A stretch of 21,659 bases of DNA, from the NCBI GenBank assembly GCA_910586005.1, contig CAJUHG010000052.1, positions 1 through 21,659 on the forward strand. The letters run 5' to 3'. The notes beneath the pieces were generated by a model. It saw only the letters and a list, made by a program, of their open reading frames with translations. It ran no database searches and was not told the DNA's origin. Positions 15,055 to 21,659 of the stretch are shown here, piece after piece (the stretch's first letter is position 1; every line of letters starts with the position of its first letter). The position numbers were made by a program, and so were the translations under genes. Source of the stretch: an uncultured Lachnospiraceae bacterium (lineage in GTDB: Bacteria > Bacillota > Clostridia > Lachnospirales > Lachnospiraceae).

Positions 15055-16020
15055 TTATTGCACTAATTTTTTTCCAATTTCTAGATGAAAGCCTCTCAAA
15101 AATGCATCTACACACATTCGCTTCTTTCCTTCTAATTGGATTTCTTTTAAAACTAAAATTCCTTGACCAGTCTGAACTTCTATGGAATCTTTTGTTATAT
15201 TTACAATAGTTCCTGAATCTATCCCTTGGTTTATTTCAAGACTTGATTTAACGGCTGATATTGTCTCTTCTTTTACAAAAGCCTTCCAGATTTTTAATGT
15301 CTTGCCTTCCAAATAAGTATATGCACTTGGCCAAGGATTCAATCCACGGACAAATCTTTCTATTTCTTGTGCCGATTTTGTCCAGTCAATCTCTCCTAAT
15401 TGCTTTTTTATCATAGTAGTATAAGTGGCTTCTTCCTGATTCTGTGAAGTATACACTGCTGTTCCTTGTTCCATCACTTTTAGAGTCTTTATACAAAGCT
15501 CTGCTCCAACTTGTGCTAAACGTTCAAACAAACTTCCTCCTGTTTCATCTTCTTTAAGTGTTACTTCCTCCTTTAAAATCATATCTCCAGTATCTAACCC
15601 TTCGTCCATACGCATCGTAGTGACGCCAGTAATTTTTTCTCCATTAATAACAGCCCACTGAATAGGTGCTGCTCCTCGATACTTTGGTAATAAGGATGCA
15701 TGAACATTAACACATCCATAACGAGGCATTTCTAAAATTTCTTTGGGTAAGATTTGACCAAATGCTACCACTACGATAACATCTGCCTCCTGTTTTTTTA
15801 AATATTCTATACATGCTAACTCTCGCACTCGTTTTGGTTGATAAACTTCTAATCCATGTGCCAAGGCTGCCTCTTTCACAGGAGGAAATTGCATAGATTT
15901 TCCGCGTCCTTTGGGTTTATCTGGTTGAGTTACTACTAAAACAATTTCATGTCCTGCCTGTATTAGCATTTCCAAAGTTCCAACAGAAAAATCTGGAGTT
16001 CCCATAAAAATCACTTTCAT
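15055..16020 (-). CDS. fmt: Methionyl-tRNA formyltransferase
   Basis: Fmt formylates the methionine on initiator tRNA using 10-formyl-tetrahydrofolate. I start at the ATG at 16020, nine bases after AAAGGAG (16036-16030). The frame is open 15 codons further up, but that extension includes the ribosome site and lies before the conserved opening MKVIFMGTPDFSVG. The 321-residue product has VNVHASLLPKYRGAAPIQW (folate and catalytic Asn/His), MRMDEGLDTGDM with the catalytic Asp, and the linker to the C-terminal OB-fold at LNPWPSAYTY. It pairs functionally with def, 81 bases upstream in the operon. Confidence 0.96.
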   Translation of the reverse strand: MKVIFMGTPDFSVGTLEMLIQAGHEIVLVVTQPDKPKGRGKSMQFPPVKEAALAHGLEVYQPKRVRELACIEYLKKQEADVIVVVAFGQILPKEILEMPRYGCVNVHASLLPKYRGAAPIQWAVINGEKITGVTTMRMDEGLDTGDMILKEEVTLKEDETGGSLFERLAQVGAELCIKTLKVMEQGTAVYTSQNQEEATYTTMIKKQLGEIDWTKSAQEIERFVRGLNPWPSAYTYLEGKTLKIWKAFVKEETISAVKSSLEINQGIDSGTIVNITKDSIEVQTGQGILVLKEIQLEGKKRMCVDAFLRGFHLEIGKKLVQ

Positions 16021-16101
16021 TTCATCACGCTCCTTTCTTATAGGAAATACAATAGATAATTTCAAAACTAATATCTTATAAGATTTTATATTTCATTCAA
16101 A

Positions 16102-16578
16102 CTATTCTTCTTCCTCCTCATAGGTTACATCATGTAATTCACCTTCCACTTTTTCCACATACATATGTCCATCTAAATGATCAATTTCATGGCAGAAAGC
16201 TCTTGCTAATAATGCTTCTCCCTCCATTTCAAATCGCTCCATCTTATCATTCCAAGCTTCTACCTTTACATAAGCAGGTCTTGTCACTACTCCTGCCTTA
16301 CCTGGAAGACTTAGACAGCCTTCATCTCCTGTTTGTTCTCCTTTTGTTGCAATAATCCTTGGATTAATTAAAACAATAGGTCCCTCTCCCACATCAATTA
16401 CTACTAAACGTTTTAAAATACCTACCTGAGGTGCTGCAAGTCCAACCCCATTTGCTTCATACATAGTTTCTAACATATCATCTACCAATTCTTGAATTCT
16501 CGGCGTTATTTCCTTAATTTCTTTACACTTTTTTGTTAATACTTCATCACCCAACTGACGAATCATTCTAATTGCCAT
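16102..16578 (-). CDS. def: Peptide deformylase
   Basis: This 158-residue metalloenzyme removes the formyl group from nascent proteins, reversing Fmt. All three motifs are present: GVGLAAPQVG (44-53), EGCLSLPG (86-93) with metal ligand Cys88, and HEIDHLDG (130-137) with His130, Glu131 and His134. The first residue of the usual QEIDHL motif is His, as expected after FC. The C-terminus is acidic (YEEEEE). The length is typical of type 1 enzymes. GGGAGG stands eight to nine bases before the ATG. The 192-base gap to priA holds direct repeats. Confidence 0.97.
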   Translation of the reverse strand: MAIRMIRQLGDEVLTKKCKEIKEITPRIQELVDDMLETMYEANGVGLAAPQVGILKRLVVIDVGEGPIVLINPRIIATKGEQTGDEGCLSLPGKAGVVTRPAYVKVEAWNDKMERFEMEGEALLARAFCHEIDHLDGHMYVEKVEGELHDVTYEEEEE

Positions 16579-16623
16579 CTTACTTCCTCCCTAATTTGTG
16601 TTTTCCAATGTATTTTTTATATG

Positions 16624-16730
16624 TTGATAATTACAAGCACACTAATTTTTGTACTCTTTTATCTCTTATTTTTCTATATTCTGATAATCACAAGCACACT
16701 GCTAGTTGTTTTTTCTATATTCTGATACTT
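16624..16730. repeat. Degenerate direct repeats between priA and def
   Basis: ACAAGCACACT occurs at 16633-16643 and 16690-16700 inside a longer similar block (GATAATTACAAGCACACT against GATAATCACAAGCACACT), with a period of 57 bases. TTTCTATATTCTGATA occurs at 16671-16686 and 16712-16727, with a period of 41. So one unit of about 20-40 bases is present about two and a half times. It is A+T-rich, non-coding and lies in the transcribed gap. Confidence 0.75.
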
Positions 16731-16770
16731 ATAAATAATAACATTGCTTTCTCTTACTTTCTTTTGAACA

Positions 16771-19014
16771 TTAAAATCCATTCATAGGATTAAAATCAAA
16801 CTGAATCGTTATATGGGAAAATTCTGGATGATTACTTACAAATTGTTCTAATACATCTTTCAGTCTCACCAATTCTTGATAATCTGCATGTTTAAAATAA
16901 ATAACTTTCTTATAAATATCTTTTACCTTGGCCACTGTTGCATTTGCTGGACCAATGATAGAAAGCCCTAATACTTTTCCTTGCGCTTGTGCTTGTTGCA
17001 CTTTTTTTTTCAATAATTCTGCATGAAAAGATGCTATTAATTCATCTTTAGAAGCTATAAGCATCACCATCATATGCCCACAAGGTGGGTAGTTCATCAA
17101 TTCTCTATAAGCAATTTCTGTCTCATAAAACTTTTTATAATTTTGTTGGCTTGCCAATTTTATACAATAATGTTCTGGTGTATAAGTCTGTATCACTACT
17201 TCTCCCAAAAACTTTCCACGTCCTGCACGTCCAGCCGCCTGTGTGAGTAACTGAAATGTTCGTTCTGGAGCATGAAAGTCATTGATATACAAAGATAAAT
17301 CTGCTGCCAATACACCTACCAAAGTTACGTTTGGAAAATCATGTCCTTTTACAATCATTTGTGTTCCAATTAAAATGTCTGCTTCCTGATTGGCAAATGC
17401 AGATAAAATTTTCTCATAACTTTCTTTGTCACGAGTAGTATCAAAATCCATCCGCAAAACATTTGCCTTTGGAAATTTCTTTTTTACAATTTCTTCAATC
17501 TTTTGTGTTCCAGCTTTAAAACTGCCAATATATTTAGAACCACATTTGGGACAAACTTTTGGAACTAATTCTTCATATCCACAATAATGACATACCATTC
17601 TTCCATTATTATGCTGACTAAGAGACACATCACAATGTGGGCATATCAGTACATGTCCACAAGCACGACAAGAAATAAAACCTGCCATTCCACGCCGATT
17701 AATAAACAGCATTATCTGCTGCTGCTGCTTTAATCGTTCTTCCATTAGATTTTGTAATTCCTCACTTAAAATAGAACGATTGCCCTTTTTTAATTCTTCC
17801 CGCAAATCCACAATATCACACACTGGCAAAGGTTTTTCTTCAATTCTTTTTTCTAACTCTAACAAATAGTATGTTCCCTTTTTTGCTTTATAATAACTGT
17901 CTATAGATGGTGTAGCAGAACCCAATACTACACTCGCTTTTGCCATTTTAGCACGTTCAATAGCTGTTTCTCTAGCATGATACCGTGGTAAGGAATCACT
18001 TTTATAACTAATTTCATGCTCTTCGTCTATGATAATAACCCCTAAATTTGAAAAAGGTGTGAACAAAGCAGAACGAGGACCAATTATAACATCTAATTCT
18101 CCTGATTTTGCTCTCTCAAACTGATCATATCGCTCTCCTGCTGACATCTTTGAATTTAAAATGGAAACACGTTCTCCAAAACGTTGATAAAAACGAACTA
18201 CTGTTTGATAGGTCAATGCAATCTCTGGTATTAACACAATGGCCTGTTTCCCCATCTTTATAACTTTTTCAATCAACTCTATATATACAGCCGTTTTACC
18301 ACTTCCAGTTACTCCATGAAGTAAATATGTGTGATGTCTCTGGTGTTTAAATTCCTCCCAAATGTATGTTACAACCTTCTGTTGCTCTTCATTTAATATA
18401 AAATTTTTATTATCTTGTTTTAAATTTACAAAAGGAGTTCGATAAGTCCGCTGTTCTTCTATACTGAGAATTCCCATCTCCTTCATAGTATTGATAACAG
18501 AAGTAGTAATATTTAGTTTTCCTGTTATCATTTCATAAGGTAATGGACTTTGTTCTAACAACGCCAAGAGCAATCTTGCTCGTGCCCTATGATGTTTCTT
18601 TACAAAAACCATAAGTTGTTCTTGGGCCTGTTGATTTTCTAATTCTAATTTTACAAAACGTTTTCTTTTTTCTTTTTTCTTTTGTTTGACTGGAAGTACC
18701 GTTTTCAATGCATGATTCATAGTTGCCCCATAATTTTTTCGCATCCAACTCGCAAGAGCAATGAGCTGTGATTCAATGGGAAAACTCCCTTTTACCACAG
18801 CTTCCACTTCCTTTATTTTTTCAATATCATATTCAGGAATATCTGTTAATTCTATGACATATCCTGTAACCTTTCGATTTCCCTTGCCAAAAGGAACCTC
18901 TACTTGAATTCCTATTGTAACTTCTGACTGTAAATGCTCTGGGATTTTATATTGAAACGTTCTATCTAACTTTTCATGTGAAATATCTATAATTATATTG
19001 GCATATTTTGCCAT
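16771..19014 (-). CDS. priA: Primosomal protein N' (replication restart helicase)
   Basis: PriA recognises stalled forks and loads the replicative helicase. The 747-residue protein has an N-terminal DNA 3'-end-binding domain (about 1-105), Walker A GVTGSGKT (234-241), and DEEH (330-333). GSATPS (365-370) is helicase motif III. An eight-cysteine zinc region follows, with Cys449, 452, 458, 461, 475, 478, 488 and 491. After it come GTQMIVKGHDFPNV and TQAAGRAGRG, the C-terminal helicase motifs. All landmarks are intact and the length is normal. The ribosome site AGGTGA coincides with the murE stop codon, and the two genes are seven bases apart, so translation is probably coupled. Confidence 0.97.
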   Translation of the reverse strand: MAKYANIIIDISHEKLDRTFQYKIPEHLQSEVTIGIQVEVPFGKGNRKVTGYVIELTDIPEYDIEKIKEVEAVVKGSFPIESQLIALASWMRKNYGATMNHALKTVLPVKQKKKEKRKRFVKLELENQQAQEQLMVFVKKHHRARARLLLALLEQSPLPYEMITGKLNITTSVINTMKEMGILSIEEQRTYRTPFVNLKQDNKNFILNEEQQKVVTYIWEEFKHQRHHTYLLHGVTGSGKTAVYIELIEKVIKMGKQAIVLIPEIALTYQTVVRFYQRFGERVSILNSKMSAGERYDQFERAKSGELDVIIGPRSALFTPFSNLGVIIIDEEHEISYKSDSLPRYHARETAIERAKMAKASVVLGSATPSIDSYYKAKKGTYYLLELEKRIEEKPLPVCDIVDLREELKKGNRSILSEELQNLMEERLKQQQQIMLFINRRGMAGFISCRACGHVLICPHCDVSLSQHNNGRMVCHYCGYEELVPKVCPKCGSKYIGSFKAGTQKIEEIVKKKFPKANVLRMDFDTTRDKESYEKILSAFANQEADILIGTQMIVKGHDFPNVTLVGVLAADLSLYINDFHAPERTFQLLTQAAGRAGRGKFLGEVVIQTYTPEHYCIKLASQQNYKKFYETEIAYRELMNYPPCGHMMVMLIASKDELIASFHAELLKKKVQQAQAQGKVLGLSIIGPANATVAKVKDIYKKVIYFKHADYQELVRLKDVLEQFVSNHPEFSHITIQFDFNPMNGF

Positions 19015-19021
19015 GCTTGTA

Positions 19022-20488
19022 TCACCTGCTTAATTCCTTTAAAACTTCCTGAATCAATACACGTTCATCCATAGGATACTTCTTTCCTCTTATTTCTTGA
19101 TAATCTTCATGTCCTTTTCCTGCAAGTACAATAATATCTCCTGGTTGACCATATTCTATTACATATTTAATAGCATCTTTTCGATCAATGATTTCTATAT
19201 ATCTTCCATTGGTTTTTGATATTCCAATTTTAATATCATCTATAATATCTTGAGGCTCTTCAAACCTAGGATTATCTGAAGTAATAATGGTTAAATCTGC
19301 TAATCTTCCAGAAACCTCTCCCATTTCATAGCGGCGCAATTTTGAACGATTTCCACCACAACCAAATAGACATACCAAACGTTTTGGTTTATATTCTTTT
19401 AAAGTCGTCAAAAGACTTTCTAAACTCATGGCATTATGGGCATAATCAATCATTAATGTAAAATCTTCTGAGACAGGAATCATCTCAATTCTACCTTTTA
19501 CTTTTGCTTTTTGAAGCGCCTGTTTCATATCATCTTGCGTTACATTAAAATGTCTGCAAATAGCAATGGCAGTTAAAGAATTATAAATACTAAACTTACC
19601 TGGCACATCAATTTCCACATCCATATTTACAAGTCCTTCTGTTGTATAAGCAACTCCTAAATATCCAGGGCGTTGTATTAGATGGGTATTTGTGGCACAC
19701 AAATCTGCGTGAGAAGAAAAACCAAAAGTTTCAATTTTGCAAGTGTGCCCTTCTATTACTTTTTCCCAATGCTCATCATCTATATTTATAATTCCTATGT
19801 TACATTGTCTGAATAATTTTCCTTTACATGCCAAATATTCTTCAAAAGATGCATGTTCATTAGGACCAATATGATCTGGCTCAATATTGGTAAAAATACC
19901 CATCTCAAAAGTAAATCCTGAAGTACGATGCATCATCAAGCCTTGAGAAGATACCTCCATTACTACACATTGGCAACCACTTTCCACCATTTGATAAAAG
20001 TACTCCTGTATAATATAAGATTCGGGTGTAGTATTATTAGCTGGAATTACCTTATCTCCAATAATTGCTTCAATAGTCCCAATTAATCCTACTTTATAAC
20101 CTGCATTTTCTAAAATAGACTTTACCATATAAGTAGTCGTTGTTTTTCCCTTGGTTCCAGTGACTCCAATTACACGAAGTTTTTCTGCTGGATAATGAAA
20201 CCAAGCTGCTGAAACTAATGCTAATCCATAACGAGTATCTTCCACTTTCACTATGGTTACTGATTCTGGTACTTCTACTTCTTCTTGCACCAATATAGCC
20301 ACAGCACCTTTTTCTATCACTTCTTTTATAAAAGTATGCCCATCTACCACAGCACCTTTGATACATATAAAAAGACATCCCTTTGTAACTTTTCTAGAAT
20401 CATAGACAAGTTCTGTAATTTCTATCTCTGTTTTCCCTTGTACTACTGTATAATCCAAACGTTCTAACAGTTTTTCTAACTTTTCCAT
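19022..20488 (-). CDS. murE: UDP-MurNAc-tripeptide synthetase (meso-diaminopimelate adding)
   Basis: MurE adds the third amino acid to the cell-wall stem peptide in the cytosol. I use the second ATG (20488), six bases after AGAGGA. The ATG two codons earlier has only one base of spacing. The 488 residues carry ATP-binding GVTGTKGKTTT (108-118), TTPES, EVSSQGL with the usual Ser-Ser, and GCGGNRSKLRR. TSDNPRFEEP has DNPR at 405-408, the signature for meso-diaminopimelate rather than lysine. GKGHEDYQ lies near the end. It is the first gene of the long operon. This predicts directly cross-linked meso-DAP peptidoglycan in the host. Confidence 0.97.
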   Translation of the reverse strand: MEKLEKLLERLDYTVVQGKTEIEITELVYDSRKVTKGCLFICIKGAVVDGHTFIKEVIEKGAVAILVQEEVEVPESVTIVKVEDTRYGLALVSAAWFHYPAEKLRVIGVTGTKGKTTTTYMVKSILENAGYKVGLIGTIEAIIGDKVIPANNTTPESYIIQEYFYQMVESGCQCVVMEVSSQGLMMHRTSGFTFEMGIFTNIEPDHIGPNEHASFEEYLACKGKLFRQCNIGIINIDDEHWEKVIEGHTCKIETFGFSSHADLCATNTHLIQRPGYLGVAYTTEGLVNMDVEIDVPGKFSIYNSLTAIAICRHFNVTQDDMKQALQKAKVKGRIEMIPVSEDFTLMIDYAHNAMSLESLLTTLKEYKPKRLVCLFGCGGNRSKLRRYEMGEVSGRLADLTIITSDNPRFEEPQDIIDDIKIGISKTNGRYIEIIDRKDAIKYVIEYGQPGDIIVLAGKGHEDYQEIRGKKYPMDERVLIQEVLKELSR

Positions 20489-20523
20489 TGCCATTCCTCT
20501 TTTCTAAAAGCATAACTTTCTTT

Positions 20524-20552
20524 ATTATATGATATATTTGTTTTTTTGGCAA
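20524..20552 (-). promoter_or_regulatory. Predicted sigma-A promoter of the murE operon
   Basis: TTGCCA (20552-20547) and a consensus TATAAT (20529-20524) are 17 bases apart on the minus strand. The start point would be near 20517 and the leader only about 30 bases. It is the best promoter match in the window and may drive the whole train to thiN. Internal promoters are not excluded. Confidence 0.7.
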
Positions 20553-20659
20553 GTTCCAGAAAATTAGACCTTTTTTGGATAAATATTGCTGTTTTGTTAT
20601 AAGTGAAACATATATAATAGTCACTAGCACACATATACATTATGCTTTTCTTTTATTAA

Positions 20660-20712
20660 GAAAGAAAAAATGGACACTCTAAAAAATTTCTTATTTTTCA
20701 GAAGTGTCCATT
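20660..20712 (-). terminator. Rho-independent terminator of the HD-GYP gene
   Basis: On the minus strand AATGGACACT (20712-20703) pairs perfectly with AGTGTCCATT (20678-20669). An inner A/T stem extends the hairpin, and a T-rich tract (20670-20660) follows. It starts 26 bases after the stop codon. The A-rich 5' flank could also allow some function on the plus strand. Confidence 0.85.
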
Positions 20713-20737
20713 AGATATTCTAATTTTTATGTATTGC

Positions 20738-21659
20738 TTACACATCTACATCTGCAAAGGATAATTTTGATTCTGTTGCTTGAAAAAATTCTTCTTTTGC
20801 TAATCTAAAACAATCTAAGATTTTTGGAGAAAAAATGCCGCACTCTCCATCACTGATCATCCTTGCTGCCTCTGTTACAGCATAGGAAGCTTTATAGACA
20901 CGTTTACTTACCAATGCATCATACACATCAGCAATTGATACTACCTGTGCCCAAATTGGAATTTCTTCCCCAATCAATTTATCAGGATAACCTTTTCCAT
21001 CATATCGTTCATGATGATATCTGCAAATATCATAACAATAACGATAAAATTCATCATTCTCTTGTTTAAAATTTTCCAAAATTTCACATCCACGAGTGGT
21101 ATGTGTCTTCATTTCCTCAAATTCTTCTTTTGTAAGTTTTCCTGGTTTTAATAAAATACTATCTGGTATTGCTATCTTGCCTAAATCATGTAATGCAGAA
21201 GCATTTATAATCAACTCAACATTCTCTTCTGTCAATTGATATTCTGGATAAAATTCAATCAAATATTTTAACAAAACCTTTGTATAATATTTTACTCTAT
21301 GAATATGTTCTCCTGACTCTAAACTTCTAAATTCTACCACAGAACTAAGCGCATTGATAAGAAATTCATTATTTCTTTTTAATTTTTCTCTGCTCTCTCT
21401 AAGTTGTCTTGTACGTTTTTCAAGCTTTTTCTCAATATCAATTCTATGAGAAAACAACTCTATAAGATTCATGGTACGCCGCATAATAACCTTAGGTACA
21501 AAAGGTTTATAAATAATATCTGAAGCACCATATTCATAGGCTTTTGCTTCTGTATCTGCGGAAGTCTCTCCTGTAATAATAATAACTGGAATATAATTGA
21601 TATAATCCTTCTCTACCATATACTTAAGTACCTCTAACCCAGATTTTCCAGGCATAATA
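20738..21659 (-). CDS. Response regulator with HD-GYP domain, N-terminus beyond edge
   Basis: The visible 306 residues hold the second half of a receiver domain, a charged coiled-coil-like linker (about 70-98 counted from the Met in MPGKSG), and an HD-GYP domain. In the receiver, MPGKSG follows the phosphorylated Asp, which should lie just outside the window; Thr28 and Lys50 are the conserved switch residues. HD-GYP motifs are HDLGK (156-160), HHERYDGKGYP (214-224) and DVYDAL (243-248). These enzymes commonly hydrolyse cyclic di-GMP. Whether this one is active, and which histidine kinase pairs with it, cannot be seen. The gene is open at the right edge and so is partial only because of the window. 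Confidence 0.93.
   Translation of the reverse strand, partial: IMPGKSGLEVLKYMVEKDYINYIPVIIITGETSADTEAKAYEYGASDIIYKPFVPKVIMRRTMNLIELFSHRIDIEKKLEKRTRQLRESREKLKRNNEFLINALSSVVEFRSLESGEHIHRVKYYTKVLLKYLIEFYPEYQLTEENVELIINASALHDLGKIAIPDSILLKPGKLTKEEFEEMKTHTTRGCEILENFKQENDEFYRYCYDICRYHHERYDGKGYPDKLIGEEIPIWAQVVSIADVYDALVSKRVYKASYAVTEAARMISDGECGIFSPKILDCFRLAKEEFFQATESKLSFADVDV

Noticed and set aside
1..21659. CRISPR array, prophage, toxin-antitoxin or defence gene cluster
   Set aside because: No spaced identical repeats, integrase, phage structural genes or recognisable defence proteins were seen on either strand.

Overview
The window is A+T-rich DNA that looks like a chromosomal segment of a low-GC Firmicute, most likely a gut-type Clostridia of the Lachnospiraceae kind. 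The evidence is the gene order murE-priA-def-fmt-yugP-rsmB-rlmN-stp-prkC-rsgA-rpe-thiN, strong AGGAGG-type ribosome sites, TTG/GTG starts, and a MurE with the meso-diaminopimelate signature DNPR. The assignment is inferred from gene order and motifs, not from a database search.

Left part (1-4.5 kb) is accessory and mostly not housekeeping. It holds a decayed amino-acid ABC transporter binding-lipoprotein gene running off the left edge, a CPBP intramembrane protease, and a secreted protein made of four bacterial Ig-like (Big_2) repeats. The Ig-like gene has a promoter, a 21-bp palindrome at the predicted start point, and a long leader with many hairpins. A MATE drug exporter follows, with an unusual short-ORF/hairpin leader.

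The middle (4.6-6.3 kb) holds ychF with its own promoter, a terminator after the gene, and a second terminator-like hairpin directly before its ribosome site. Upstream of it lies a dead GNAT acetyltransferase gene.

From about 6.3 to 20.5 kb there is one long minus-strand gene train read from a good promoter at about 20.53 kb. It joins cell-wall precursor synthesis (MurE), replication restart (PriA), N-terminal formyl-methionine handling (Fmt adds the formyl group, Def removes it), a membrane zinc peptidase (YugP), rRNA modification (RsmB, RlmN), the Stp/PrkC phosphatase-kinase pair, ribosome assembly (RsgA), the pentose phosphate enzyme Rpe, and thiamine diphosphate synthesis (ThiN). Genes are closely spaced or overlap. 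The exceptions are three gaps of 130-270 bp that carry repeats or hairpins. Two of these gaps hold copies of the same roughly 95-100 bp element.

The right end (20.7 kb to the edge) is the 3' part of a response regulator with an HD-GYP domain, ended by a strong terminator.

I found no rRNA, tRNA, CRISPR array or intact transposase. No clearly new multi-gene system is visible. The most interesting signals are non-coding: the structured leader before the Ig-like gene (1687-1924), the MATE leader (4410-4495), and the dispersed repeat at 7141 and 14123.
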